A stretch of 32,809 nucleotides of DNA from Proteiniclasticum sp043951855 (GCF_043951855.1 NZ_JBINJW010000028.1:1-32809); one strand, 5' to 3'. Counted from the stretch's first letter, positions 1 through 8,235 are shown. The notes: generated from the sequence alone by a model not told the origin. Translations and numbers: made by a program.

Positions 1-51
1 CTACCGAGTGCGTAGTGGACTTTCACCACCAAGTTATCGCCCATGCCGGGC

Positions 52-111
52 GCACAAAGAAGAGCGAAGTGACTGATCTTATGATCCGGTCTCTTCGCTC
101 TTTCCTTGTGC
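52..111. repeat. Long inverted repeat at the left edge
   Basis: GCACAA (52-57) pairs with TTGTGC (106-111), and inside it AAGAGCGAAG (60-69) pairs perfectly with CTTCGCTCTT (93-102). There is no U-tract on either side, so it does not look like an ordinary intrinsic terminator. Plus-strand frame 3 is open from the window edge to a stop at 165-167 and could be the last 54 codons of a cut-off gene, but I do not recognise the protein. The edge of a repeated or mobile sequence is a possibility, not shown. Confidence 0.5.
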
Positions 112-190
112 AGCCTCTGAATTCTGTGGAATTATTAGTTTTAGTTAACATATTTAATCATAAGTAATATATCAGCGGGTGTTCCAAAGA

Positions 191-226
191 GAAATCCGGA
201 GTATGCGCTAGTCATCTCCGGATTTC
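191..226 (-). terminator. Intrinsic terminator downstream of nagB
   Basis: An 11-bp perfect stem, GAAATCCGGAG (191-201) against CTCCGGATTTC (216-226), has a 14-nt loop. It lies 31 bases past the nagB stop codon. On the minus strand the stem runs into TCTTT. On the plus strand it is followed by TTTTATTCTTT, so it could work in both directions. Confidence 0.75.
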
Positions 227-256
227 TTTTATTCTTTATTTCTTTTCCATGAAATA

Positions 257-982
257 TTACAGCATACCTGCCGCTTCTTTGTCCAGTACCACTGTCACAT
301 CCGGATGCAGCTTAAGAAGTGTAGCAGGAATCTTTGTAGTGATCACATCATCCACAAGACTCTTCACTGCCCATGCCTTGTTTTCTCCTGAAGCGATGAG
401 GATGATCTTCTTCGCCTTCATGATCGGACCTACACCCATGGTTACCGCTCTGGTAGGAACATCCTTCTCCGACGCGAAGAATCTCGCATTGGCCTGGATG
501 GTTTCTTCCGTCAGTTCTGCCACATGGGTATTCATTTTCAGCTCATCTGCAGGCTCATTGAATCCGATATGACCATTGGGCCCGATTCCCAGTACCTGAA
601 CATCAATTCCACCCATGGATTCGATGAGTTCATCATATTTCCTTGCACCCTCCATCAGATCATCTGTCGTGCCATCTGGAACAAAGGTATTCTTCTTGTC
701 CATGTTGACATGATCGAAGAGATTGGTGTTCATGAAATAGCGATAGCTCTGGTCATGGCTTCCGTCAAGACCTACGTACTCATCCAGGTTGATGCTCTTC
801 GCCTTGGAGAAATCGAGCTTTCCTTCTTCGTGGAGCTTTATCAGTTCCTTGTACATGCCCACAGGACTGGATCCTGTGGCGAGCCCTAGCACAGCATCTT
901 CCTTCTCACTGATGACCTCTGCCAGAAGCTCTGCACTGTATGCGCTGACTTCTTCATAAGAATCAAATACTCTAAAATTCAT
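257..982 (-). CDS. nagB: Glucosamine-6-phosphate deaminase
   Basis: Cytoplasmic aldose-ketose isomerase/deaminase that converts glucosamine-6-phosphate to fructose-6-phosphate and ammonia, the last step of amino-sugar use. The 241 residues match the short Bacillus-type NagB. Visible family motifs are GLATGSSP (33-40, phosphate binding), NLDEY with D67/E68, and GIGPNGHIGFNEP (132-144) carrying the active-site H138. The ATG start follows a GAGGTAA ribosome site. A 76-bp gap to mtlD contains its own promoter, so it is probably transcribed separately from the mannitol genes although it feeds the same product, fructose-6-phosphate, into glycolysis. No nagA lies next to it in this window. Nothing looks broken. 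Confidence 0.96.
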   Translation of the reverse strand: MNFRVFDSYEEVSAYSAELLAEVISEKEDAVLGLATGSSPVGMYKELIKLHEEGKLDFSKAKSINLDEYVGLDGSHDQSYRYFMNTNLFDHVNMDKKNTFVPDGTTDDLMEGARKYDELIESMGGIDVQVLGIGPNGHIGFNEPADELKMNTHVAELTEETIQANARFFASEKDVPTRAVTMGVGPIMKAKKIILIASGENKAWAVKSLVDDVITTKIPATLLKLHPDVTVVLDKEAAGML

Positions 983-1023
983 CTGATTACCTCATTTCAT
1001 GTTATTCTTTTGTCTTCACTTCC

Positions 1024-1052
1024 ATTCTAACATGTTCCTGAGATAATGTTAA
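1024..1052 (-). promoter_or_regulatory. Probable sigma-A promoter of nagB
   Basis: Minus-strand TTAACA (1047-1052), a 17-bp spacer and TAGAAT (1024-1029). It lies in the mtlD-nagB gap, about 40 bases before the nagB ATG. Confidence 0.5.
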
Positions 1053-1058
1053 CGCAAT

Positions 1059-2213
1059 TTAATTCTGATGAATGTGATTGTACGCTTTAAGCACAAGATC
1101 TGTAAGTTCCGAGTCCAGAGGAAGTTCTGCGTATTTCAGAAGCGTATCCTTCAGACCGTGTTTGTCGATATACTGATTCAGTTCAACGCTTTCAGGATCG
1201 TTCTCATTCTTTGAGCTGGCCAGAGCTGCAATGGCTCTTGCTAGATTCTCCGGTTTTTTCCCGAGCTCGAGTACCCCGAGCGCCGGAGCAACAAAGCGAT
1301 CCTTCCTGGACATCTTTCTGATTGGAGATCTTGCCACTCTGACTAGTTCATCTGATATATTCGGGTTCTTGAAGCGGCCTATGATCTTATCCACATAAGC
1401 CTGATGCTCCTTCTTGTCGAATCCGTAGGTTTCCGTGATATAGAAGGACGTTTCAGACAAGACGCCTCTGACCATCTTCTCCACATGTGCATCACTGATG
1501 GCCTGAAGTACTGTTTCATAGCCGTTTTTCAGGCCGAAATAGGCAGTTGCCGCATGACCGGTGTTCACTGTGAAGAGTTTTCTTTCAATATAAGGTGTAA
1601 GGTCCTCCACATAATGGACGCCTTCAATGTCAAGGAGATCTCCCTTGACGGCTCCCTTTTCAACGACCCATTCAAAGAAGGGTTCCACCTGGACATCCAG
1701 CATGTTCTCATTGGTCTGAAGTGGTACGATTCGATCCACCGCAGAATTGGGGAATCCGATGTACTTTTCCGCATTGGCTTTTTCCACCTCATCCAGCTCC
1801 TTAAGCAAGGCTTCCTTCAGAATGGCTGTAGCTCCCACGGCATTTTCGCAGGCGATGATGCTGAAAGGCTTCACTTCCGCTCTTGCCAGCCTTTCCTTGA
1901 TTCCAGGCACAAGCGTCTTTGCGATGATGGGCACGATATTGGGTCCCACAGCTGTGGTGATGATGTCAGCGGTGATCACCGCATCCTTCAGCTTCGCATG
2001 TTCTGTTTTGGAGTTGATGCCATGAACCCCCTCCACATGAATCTTTTCTCTTTTTTCATCTGCGAGGATTACGGTGTATTCCCCTTTTTCCTTGATTTCA
2101 TCTATGAGCGCATCCGCCACATCGGCAAAAGTCACTTCGAAACCGTTTTTCACAAGAACAAGTCCGATAAATCCCCTTCCAATGTTACCAGCACCGAAAT
2201 GTAGTGCATTCAT
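1059..2213 (-). CDS. mtlD: Mannitol-1-phosphate 5-dehydrogenase
   Basis: NAD-dependent enzyme that oxidises mannitol-1-phosphate, delivered by the PTS, to fructose-6-phosphate. It belongs to the polyol-specific long-chain dehydrogenase family and its 384 residues are normal length. The Rossmann dinucleotide motif GAGNIGRGFIG is at residues 7-17. The catalytic-lysine segment RKLFTVNTGHA is at 211-221 with K212. The ATG start directly abuts the mtlF stop. Its ribosome site AGGAGGT is made of the last codons of mtlF (GGA GGT ATT TAA ATG), which implies translational coupling. It is the last gene of mtlA-mtlR-mtlF-mtlD. Confidence 0.97.
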   Translation of the reverse strand: MNALHFGAGNIGRGFIGLVLVKNGFEVTFADVADALIDEIKEKGEYTVILADEKREKIHVEGVHGINSKTEHAKLKDAVITADIITTAVGPNIVPIIAKTLVPGIKERLARAEVKPFSIIACENAVGATAILKEALLKELDEVEKANAEKYIGFPNSAVDRIVPLQTNENMLDVQVEPFFEWVVEKGAVKGDLLDIEGVHYVEDLTPYIERKLFTVNTGHAATAYFGLKNGYETVLQAISDAHVEKMVRGVLSETSFYITETYGFDKKEHQAYVDKIIGRFKNPNISDELVRVARSPIRKMSRKDRFVAPALGVLELGKKPENLARAIAALASSKNENDPESVELNQYIDKHGLKDTLLKYAELPLDSELTDLVLKAYNHIHQN

Positions 2214-2642
2214 TTAAATACCTCCTAAAAGATCCATGATTTCTTCTTTCGTTTCAGCCTTCACCAGTTTTTCCACATTCTCCATGTCCGAGCAGAAAAC
2301 AGCGATGTTCGCAAGAATTTCCAGATGCGTATTATCCTTACCGGCGATGCCGAAAACCACTCTGGCCTTATCTCCGTTGAAGTCAACACCCTCAGGCACC
2401 TGAATCACGCTGATTCCTGAATCCAGCACATCGTTCTTGGCTGATTCCGTTCCATGAGGGATGGCAATGTCATTGCCGATATAGGTGGTGGAAAGATCCT
2501 CTCTCTTCACCATCTCCTCGATGTAGTGTACATTGACGTACCCACCGGCTACAAGAAGCTCTCCCGCCATTTTGATCGCGTCGTATTTGCTGTCGAATTT
2601 TTCATTCAGTCTGATGTTATCCATTGTTAAAATTGTACTCAT
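2214..2642 (-). CDS. mtlF: Mannitol PTS EIIA component
   Basis: Cytoplasmic EIIA of the mannitol phosphotransferase system. It takes phosphate from HPr and passes it to the IIB domain of MtlA, and in Bacillus-type systems also to the regulator MtlR. The 142 residues form one PTS-EIIA type 2 domain. The phosphorylated histidine is H63 in IAIPHGTESAK. The ATG start sits seven bases after GGAGG, which is built from the final MtlR codons TGG AGG TAG, so translation is probably coupled to mtlR. Having EIIA separate from MtlA is the usual Gram-positive layout, unlike the fused enzyme of E. coli. Confidence 0.96.
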   Translation of the reverse strand: MSTILTMDNIRLNEKFDSKYDAIKMAGELLVAGGYVNVHYIEEMVKREDLSTTYIGNDIAIPHGTESAKNDVLDSGISVIQVPEGVDFNGDKARVVFGIAGKDNTHLEILANIAVFCSDMENVEKLVKAETKEEIMDLLGGI

Positions 2643-2646
2643 TTTA

Positions 2647-4710
2647 CTACCTCCAGATTCGATTTGTTATTTCCAGATATGTGTATTTCAGGTGCTTCTG
2701 CAGTAAGGAGAGGATTTCACTTTCATTTCCTTCCTCATAGACGGATACGATGTTTTTCTCAAGCAGGCCGATACTGATGGTGGAAAGAAGCTCCAGCTCC
2801 ATTTCCCCCAGAGATTCAGGTGCCACCAGTAGAAGTACGGTCTCCACATCCATGGGCTTTGAATCCATGCCGAGAATTTCAATGGGGTGGTCATTCCGAT
2901 AGACTCCGAAGATGGTTCCCTTAAGGGCGCTGCTTCTTCCATGAACCAGCGCAATCTTTGTGCCTGGAAGAGCAGAACCCGTATGCTCCGCCTTCTCAAG
3001 CAGCATCGACTTCACCGATTCCACCGCATCTTCAGGTAGCGGTGTGGACCGAAATGCAGTCTCCAGAAGCTCTTTGAGGTCCGCTGCTGTCGTAGGAAGC
3101 ATACTGAAACCTGACAGGAGATCACGAATCACCTTGTTTCCGCCTTCCATGGATTCAATGAGCGGCAGCAGATTCAGCTCTCCCTCTATTGCGGAAGAGG
3201 TCCCGCCTGTTTTCAGTCTTCTCTTGGAAGAGATCAGAAGCTTATTGTTCACCACTCTCTCCAGTTTTCTTTCATCTTCTTCTGACAGCATGGGGCTCAC
3301 CTGAATGTACTCAAATTCCGCTCCGTTGATGCCTACAGTGGAAATGATCAGGTCGAACTCTTCCATATTCATCTTCTTGAGATCCCAGATGGATCCCTGC
3401 TCGATGATGGTCAGCTGAGGAAACTTGCTTAACAGCTTCTTTGTCAGCATTCTTGAAGTGGCGATGCCACTGGTGCACACAACCAGTGTGGACACCTTCG
3501 GCGCTTCCTTCAGTTCAGTTACGGCAGAGGCAAAATGCAGCGTCAGAAATCCGATCTCATCTTCGCTGATTTCCACTTCGCGGAATTTCTCCTTGAGAAT
3601 TCTCTCCAGTGTCCCATAAAGCACTCCGTAATCCTCTTTGATTTCCTTTTTGATGGGGTTCAGCACAGTGATTCCGTCGTTTATACGGTTCAGTAGCGGT
3701 TCCAGATGGGAAACCAGCGCATCAAAAAACTTTTTGTCCTTATTGTAATAGTATCCTGTGGCCTCCGAAACGGAATCAATCAGCTCATTGGCCAGGGTGG
3801 AAAGCTCCACATTTTCATCAATCTCCTGACTCCGCACCCGTTTGGCGCTTCTGAGATTGGTTGCGAAGAAGTCGATTTCGCGTTCAGGAATTTCAATTTT
3901 CAGCTCTTCTGAAATCTTGGAATACAAGGAAAGAGCGACGGTTTTCTCGTCACTGTCTGATAGGACGCTCTTCCTTTCCACAAAGCATTCTCCCTTCATT
4001 CTCGTCACTGCCAGATGCAGATAGAGCAGAAGCTCAAATACGGCCAGATCCGTGAGCCTGAAAGGAAGCTTTCTGATCTCATCCAGAAGGATTTTTTCAA
4101 TGGTCTCCAGCCTTGAGGCATCCAGGATGGTGAAAATCCGGTCATTTTTGTCAAGAGAGAGAAACTCTCCTTCCTTCAGGGAAAAGATGGGACTCTGCTC
4201 CAGCCTCTGAAGAACCAGATGCACAAAACACATCCTTTTGTCTTTCTCTTTCCCTTCCAGCGAAAGACCATAGCCGGGTTTTCTCGTCAGGGAAAGATGC
4301 GAATACCGGATTTCCTCTTCAAAGAAATCCAGGTCCTGCTGCAGGGTCTTGGAAGAGACCCCCAATATGGAACTCAGATAGCCGGACTTGACGGTATCCG
4401 TCTTCAGAAGCTCATGGAATATGACGAGGCTGCGCTCGTTTCTCTGAAGTTCGAAATCAGAATAGCTTTTCAGCGCTTCCTTCAGCTTCAGAATATGATC
4501 ATCACTGCCTGCAATCCGGATCCCCTCATTGATTCTCTTCTCCAGAGTCAGATCCGATTCCGCCAGTGTATCTTCCAGAAATTTGATTTCTCTTTGTACA
4601 GTCCTTAGTGACACATCAAGTTCCGTTGATATGTCATTCAAGGAAACAAAGAGGTGCTGTGATTCCAGCAGAATACCCAGAATGAGTCTTTCCCTCGCTG
4701 TTATATACAA
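2647..4710 (-). CDS. mtlR: PRD-type mannitol operon activator MtlR
   Basis: DNA-binding activator of the mannitol genes, controlled by PTS phosphorylation. Domains in order: N-terminal helix-turn-helix segments (about 1-140), PRD1 (about 185-290), PRD2 (about 305-405), a GatB-like EIIB domain with C412 in VVCTSGIATS, and a C-terminal EIIA-like domain with H590 in ALVHGRSSA. PRD histidines are H232 (PRD1), H335 and H392 (PRD2). The usual second PRD1 histidine is replaced by Asn in FFATNL. The C412/H590 layout matches Bacillus MtlR. I start it at TTG (4708-4710), nine bases after AAGGAGG (4720-4726). A frame extending upstream to 4749 has no ribosome site and crosses a GC-rich hairpin. This gives 687 residues. 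Confidence 0.93.
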   Translation of the reverse strand: MYITARERLILGILLESQHLFVSLNDISTELDVSLRTVQREIKFLEDTLAESDLTLEKRINEGIRIAGSDDHILKLKEALKSYSDFELQRNERSLVIFHELLKTDTVKSGYLSSILGVSSKTLQQDLDFFEEEIRYSHLSLTRKPGYGLSLEGKEKDKRMCFVHLVLQRLEQSPIFSLKEGEFLSLDKNDRIFTILDASRLETIEKILLDEIRKLPFRLTDLAVFELLLYLHLAVTRMKGECFVERKSVLSDSDEKTVALSLYSKISEELKIEIPEREIDFFATNLRSAKRVRSQEIDENVELSTLANELIDSVSEATGYYYNKDKKFFDALVSHLEPLLNRINDGITVLNPIKKEIKEDYGVLYGTLERILKEKFREVEISEDEIGFLTLHFASAVTELKEAPKVSTLVVCTSGIATSRMLTKKLLSKFPQLTIIEQGSIWDLKKMNMEEFDLIISTVGINGAEFEYIQVSPMLSEEDERKLERVVNNKLLISSKRRLKTGGTSSAIEGELNLLPLIESMEGGNKVIRDLLSGFSMLPTTAADLKELLETAFRSTPLPEDAVESVKSMLLEKAEHTGSALPGTKIALVHGRSSALKGTIFGVYRNDHPIEILGMDSKPMDVETVLLLVAPESLGEMELELLSTISIGLLEKNIVSVYEEGNESEILSLLQKHLKYTYLEITNRIWR

Positions 4711-4736
4711 ATCACTGCACCTCCTTATTAATTTAC

Positions 4737-4760
4737 GGGCCATGGCCAAGGCCTCGGCCC
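4737..4760 (-). other. GC-rich hairpin between mtlA and mtlR
   Basis: GGGCC and GGCCC pair at the outside and GGCC/GGCC inside, about nine G-C pairs in 24 bases, just after the mtlA stop and just before the mtlR ribosome site. No U-tract follows on the minus strand, so full termination is unlikely. It could protect the mtlA 3' end or lower expression of the regulator relative to the transporter. That role is an inference. Confidence 0.5.
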
Positions 4761-4780
4761 GCCTTCTTGAATCAATTATA

Positions 4781-6193
4781 CTACATTTTGCTCTTCTTGA
4801 GGTCTTCTACGATGTCGTCATACTTCGTTGTGCCCAGGAAGTTGTCCACGGATACGTGGATGGCGCCTGGAACCATCTTTTCTGCTCGATCGGTGAGGTC
4901 CTTATGGGTGACCACAAGATCCACATCAGAAGGAAGATTATTGATGGCGAGGTTTGTGACATCCACGTCACTGATTCCCGCTTCTTTCACTTTCTTCTTC
5001 AGAATGGATGCGCCCATGGCGCTGGATCCCATACCTGCATCGCAGGCGAAGATGATCTTATGCACGTCCTTGTAGTTCTTTGCAGATGAAGTCAGTGTGC
5101 TTCTTACGGAGCTTTCTTTGCCCTTCATTTCTTCCATCTTGCTCACTGCGCCTTCCATATCTCCTTCATCCTGTTTGGATGCTTTGAGAATGGCTGCTGC
5201 AATGACAAAGGATACAGCCGCTGCCACAATGATTCCAAGGAACATTCCGAAGAAGTCTCCCTTAGGTGTCATGGCAATGTAGGCGAAAATAGATCCTGGT
5301 GATGGAGCCGCATTGAGCCCGATGTTCAGCAGGGAGAAGGTCAGCGTACCCGCTGCACCACCAGCCATGGCTGCAACGATCAGGATAGGCTTCATCAGAA
5401 TGTATGGGAAGTAGATTTCATGGATACCACCCAGGAAGTGAATCACTGCCGCACTGGAAGCGGATGCCTTGGAAAGTCCTTTTCCGAAGAACATGTAGGC
5501 AAGCAGAATACCAAGACCAGGTCCTGGATTGGATTCCAGCATGAAGATGATGGATTTACCAGCTTCTGCAGCCTGCTGTGCGCCAAGTGGTGTGAAGATT
5601 CCGTGATTGATGGCATTGTTCAGGAACAGCACCTTGGCGGGTTCCACAAACAGATGCACCAGTGGAAGTACCCCCAGATTGATGATGGCGTCTACGCCTG
5701 ATGCCAGGAAATTGTTCAGGGCTTCTACTACAGGTCCGAACACATAAAATGCCAGAATCGCTAGCACTGTAGCAAGAATACCTGCTGTAAAGTTGTTCAC
5801 AAGCATTTCGAAACCGGATTTCACTTTTCCTTCAAATAATCCGTCGATTTTCTTTATGAGGAATGCGCTTAAAGGTCCCATGATCATGGCACCCAGGAAC
5901 ATCGGAATGCTTGTTCCCACGATAACACCCATGGTAGCTGCTGCACCAACGACTCCACCTCTGTGATCATAAACGAGTTTACCACCGGAATAGGCGATGA
6001 GAAGTGGCAGAAGATACGTGATCATCGGTCCAACCATTTCTGCCAGTCTTTCGTTAGGCAGCCATCCGGTTGGGATGAATAATGCGGTGATAAGTCCCCA
6101 TGCAATGAATGCACCGATATTCGGCATGACCATACCACTTAAGTATGCTCCAAACTTCTGAATACCAGCTTTTGTTCCAGATTTCTTTTCCAT
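4781..6193 (-). CDS. mtlA: Mannitol PTS permease EIICB
   Basis: Membrane mannitol transporter that phosphorylates its substrate during uptake, giving mannitol-1-phosphate for MtlD. The 470 residues contain an EIIC membrane domain (about 1-340) with the conserved GGIHEIYFPY segment near residues 255-265, a charged linker, and an EIIB domain (about 376-470). The phosphocysteine is C384 in FACDAGMGSSAMG. There is no fused EIIA, which mtlF supplies. The ATG follows GGAGG with a normal spacing. It is the first gene of the mannitol operon, and a long upstream region holds a weak promoter and a palindrome, consistent with activation by MtlR. Confidence 0.96.
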   Translation of the reverse strand: MEKKSGTKAGIQKFGAYLSGMVMPNIGAFIAWGLITALFIPTGWLPNERLAEMVGPMITYLLPLLIAYSGGKLVYDHRGGVVGAAATMGVIVGTSIPMFLGAMIMGPLSAFLIKKIDGLFEGKVKSGFEMLVNNFTAGILATVLAILAFYVFGPVVEALNNFLASGVDAIINLGVLPLVHLFVEPAKVLFLNNAINHGIFTPLGAQQAAEAGKSIIFMLESNPGPGLGILLAYMFFGKGLSKASASSAAVIHFLGGIHEIYFPYILMKPILIVAAMAGGAAGTLTFSLLNIGLNAAPSPGSIFAYIAMTPKGDFFGMFLGIIVAAAVSFVIAAAILKASKQDEGDMEGAVSKMEEMKGKESSVRSTLTSSAKNYKDVHKIIFACDAGMGSSAMGASILKKKVKEAGISDVDVTNLAINNLPSDVDLVVTHKDLTDRAEKMVPGAIHVSVDNFLGTTKYDDIVEDLKKSKM

Positions 6194-6230
6194 TTTAATC
6201 CTCCATTCTTAATAAGTTCTATAATTCCCG

Positions 6231-6317
6231 ATAAAGATACAAACCTGATGATCAGTCAAGAAAGTAAATCAGTTCAGCCGCGTCGACACTTTTTCTCGCA
6301 TCCGGATGCAAATGTCG
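6231..6317 (-). promoter_or_regulatory. mtlA promoter region with possible MtlR operator
   Basis: On the minus strand a good -35, TTGACT (6254-6259), is followed 17 bases later by a poor -10 (CTTTAT, 6231-6236), as expected for an activator-dependent promoter. Upstream, roughly at -60 to -95, lie a perfect 12-bp palindrome GCATCCGGATGC (6298-6309) and flanking CGACA/TGTCG arms (6284-6288, 6313-6317). I propose these as the MtlR site from position only, since I could not match a published consensus. Confidence 0.35.
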
Positions 6318-6387
6318 TGAAAGATAACGTTATATTTGTTTATATTTACATATTATTACGTTTTCATTTATTAAACAATCAAAACAT

Positions 6388-6426
6388 AAATCCCTTTTGT
6401 CACATCTCCTATGACAAAAGGGATTT
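6388..6426 (-). terminator. Terminator after the EamA-family gene
   Basis: A perfect 15-bp stem, AAATCCCTTTTGTCA (6388-6402) against TGACAAAAGGGATTT (6412-6426), has a 9-nt loop and lies 46 bases past the stop codon at 6473. The minus-strand tail is moderately U-rich. It separates this gene from the mtlA promoter region. Confidence 0.8.
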
Positions 6427-6472
6427 TACATTCCTTACAATATACGAATACAGCTTACTGACTGACGAGAAA

Positions 6473-7357
6473 TCAGACCGCGTCTTTCCCAAGAACTTTG
6501 GCCTGGACCACCTCTTCCTCTTTCTGAGGCAGCACAATGGCCAGGAATATGACAAGGGCACCGAAGATCATTCTGACGCTGACCGCTTCATGAAGAATCA
6601 GAATGGAGAACACCATGGCAAAAAGGGACTCTGTGGACATGATCACCGCCGCTCTCGCCGGCTTAGTATACTTCTGTGAAATGGTCATGACCAGGAAGCA
6701 GATGGTGGTGCTGAAAATACCCAGGTAAAGAACCGCCAGATATCCTCTGGGGTCCTGTCCCAGAAGAGAATCTCCTCTTACGGCTACTGCCGTCATGGAC
6801 AGCACAAAAGCAGTGATCATCTGAACCATGGTCAGGGTCAGTGCATCCTCCTCTTCCATGAATTCTCCTGTATAGAAGATGTGGAGGGCAAAAGCGAAGG
6901 CGCAGAGAAAACTAAGAAAATCCCCGATGTTGATGCCACCGGACCACTGGAAGGAAATCAGCCCTACACCAGTCATGGCCACCGCCGCCCGGATGATGTC
7001 CATCCTCACCAGTGCTCTTTTATGAAAGAGATAGCCGATGAAAGGAACCACCGCTACACCTACTGCCGTGAGAAAGGCATTTTTCGATGCTGTCGTGAAT
7101 TCAAGACCTAAGGTCTGAAGCACAAAGGCCGTGAAAAGAAATACCCCGAGAATCATCCCTCTCTTGAGCGTCTTCCTGCTGATGCTTCGGATCTTTCTGA
7201 AATTGAAGGCACCCAATAGAATACTAGCCACCAGAAATCTTCCTGCCAGTGTCTCGTAGGTGCTCATATAATCGAGGCCTATGGCTGTGGCGATGAAGCC
7301 GCTGCCCCATACTATGGAAACAAGGATCAGTCCCATTTCCCCTTTAAATCTGTTCAT
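6473..7357 (-). CDS. DMT/EamA-family transporter
   Basis: Inner-membrane carrier of the drug/metabolite transporter superfamily, about 10 membrane helices in two EamA halves (about residues 5-135 and 145-285). The first half contains the typical opening with VWGSGFIATA, and the second ends in a short charged tail. Substrate cannot be told from sequence; amino acids, nucleobases or small metabolites are typical. I favour the ATG at 7357, nine bases after AGGATGG, over a GTG two codons upstream that lies too close to that site. This gives 294 residues. A promoter lies just upstream and a strong terminator follows, so it appears to be a single-gene unit. Confidence 0.88.
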   Translation of the reverse strand: MNRFKGEMGLILVSIVWGSGFIATAIGLDYMSTYETLAGRFLVASILLGAFNFRKIRSISRKTLKRGMILGVFLFTAFVLQTLGLEFTTASKNAFLTAVGVAVVPFIGYLFHKRALVRMDIIRAAVAMTGVGLISFQWSGGINIGDFLSFLCAFAFALHIFYTGEFMEEEDALTLTMVQMITAFVLSMTAVAVRGDSLLGQDPRGYLAVLYLGIFSTTICFLVMTISQKYTKPARAAVIMSTESLFAMVFSILILHEAVSVRMIFGALVIFLAIVLPQKEEEVVQAKVLGKDAV

Positions 7358-7404
7358 ACACACTTTCCATCCTTATCAATACTTCTTTACGACTACACAT
7401 CCAT

Positions 7405-7433
7405 CTTATCATCTGAAATCCTTTTCCGGTCAA
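7405..7433 (-). promoter_or_regulatory. Probable promoter of the EamA-family gene
   Basis: Minus-strand TTGACC (7428-7433), a 17-bp spacer and GATAAG (7405-7410), between the phosphatase stop and the transporter start. Confidence 0.5.
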
Positions 7434-7458
7434 TAGCAATCGGAATAATTGCAGGTGA

Positions 7459-8037
7459 TTATTTTCCATCATATTCCTTTTTCAGATGAAGCAGTTCTTC
7501 CTTTCCTTTCAGGGTCTTCCCCTGGAAGGTAAGCCTGACGATGTAAGGCATGAAATCGATGATTCTCAGGAAATCATCCACCTGAAAGGCTGGGTCATAA
7601 TGATGAAGAATACTGCTCATAGCTGTGCCATGGGTGCCGATGACAACGGATTGCCCCTCTCTTTCTTCCAGAATCTCTTCCAGGGCTTCCATGTTCCGAT
7701 GCTGCACCATTTCGAGGGACTCTCCACCCTCTTCATGAAAGGTAAAATCCGCCCATCTTTTTCTGAACATCTCAGGACTGTTCCCGTTCCGCCCCTTTTC
7801 CCGTTCTCTGAGCCTGGTATCCGTCGCGATGGTCATATTCTTCTCCGCCGCACTGGGTCTTAGGGTGTCTACGCTTCTCACATAAGGACTGGAAAGGAAA
7901 AAGTCCACATGGATCTCCCTGAAAAAATCCGCAACGATTCTAGTATCTGTCTTTCCCTCGTCTGTCAACGGACGGGTTTCATCTTCTTCCCAGCTATGGT
8001 CCGGCTTCGCATGTCGTACCAGATAGATTTCAGTCAT
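7459..8037 (-). CDS. Histidine phosphatase family protein
   Basis: Cytoplasmic member of the phosphoglycerate-mutase-like histidine phosphatase superfamily. The phosphate-accepting motif is LVRHAKPDH near the N-terminus (R8-H9, with RHA instead of the commoner RHG). The second catalytic histidine lies in IGTHGTAMS in the C-terminal half, and an acidic RERE-type segment lies between them. The true substrate cannot be assigned. I start at ATG 8037 directly after GGAGGAG; a TTG six codons upstream reads through this ribosome site. The product is 192 residues, within the usual range. It stands alone between the ABC permease terminator and the EamA promoter. Confidence 0.88.
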   Translation of the reverse strand: MTEIYLVRHAKPDHSWEEDETRPLTDEGKTDTRIVADFFREIHVDFFLSSPYVRSVDTLRPSAAEKNMTIATDTRLREREKGRNGNSPEMFRKRWADFTFHEEGGESLEMVQHRNMEALEEILEEREGQSVVIGTHGTAMSSILHHYDPAFQVDDFLRIIDFMPYIVRLTFQGKTLKGKEELLHLKKEYDGK

Positions 8038-8199
8038 ATTCTCCTCCAGATCCAATTATTCAAATTAAGAACATTCTACAACATTCGCTTCCGCGAGACC
8101 ACCCTTTTGATGCAAATAATATCCTTCCCCTCTGAAATCCGCCAGCATAAGAATACTCTGATTTTTTCTCGTGCCTGTCTTGTAACCATCTTCCAATGA

Positions 8200-8225
8200 G
8201 AAAAGCCTGAGATTTCTCTCAGGCT
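8200..8225 (-). terminator. Terminator of the two-component/ABC cluster
   Basis: A 9-bp perfect stem, AGCCTGAGA against TCTCAGGCT (8204-8212 and 8217-8225), has a GAAA tetraloop on the minus strand and is followed by TTTTC. It lies 10 bases after the permease stop. Confidence 0.85.
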
Positions 8226-8235
8226 AAGGCTTGAA

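Noticed and set aside
60..102. Intrinsic terminator at the left edge
   Set aside because: The stem is strong, but no U-tract follows on either strand; recorded as an inverted repeat instead.
1404..2204. Long plus-strand open frame opposite mtlD
   Set aside because: It is a shadow of mtlD in an antisense frame, with no family features or ribosome site of its own. The same applies to plus-strand frames opposite ntpA (18953-19867), the flippase, rluA and helicase genes.
6352..6367. Possible cre site (CcpA) upstream of mtlA
   Set aside because: The minus strand reads ATGAAAACG at the left half, but the right half (TAATAAT) lacks the NCA end of the cre consensus. It is also about 115 bases upstream of the weak -10.
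8056..8196. Small gene or RNA between the phosphatase and permease genes
   Set aside because: No open frame with a ribosome site and no convincing promoter pair; only a TAGAAT-like element and an AGAA-TG-TTCT inverted repeat near the phosphatase start.
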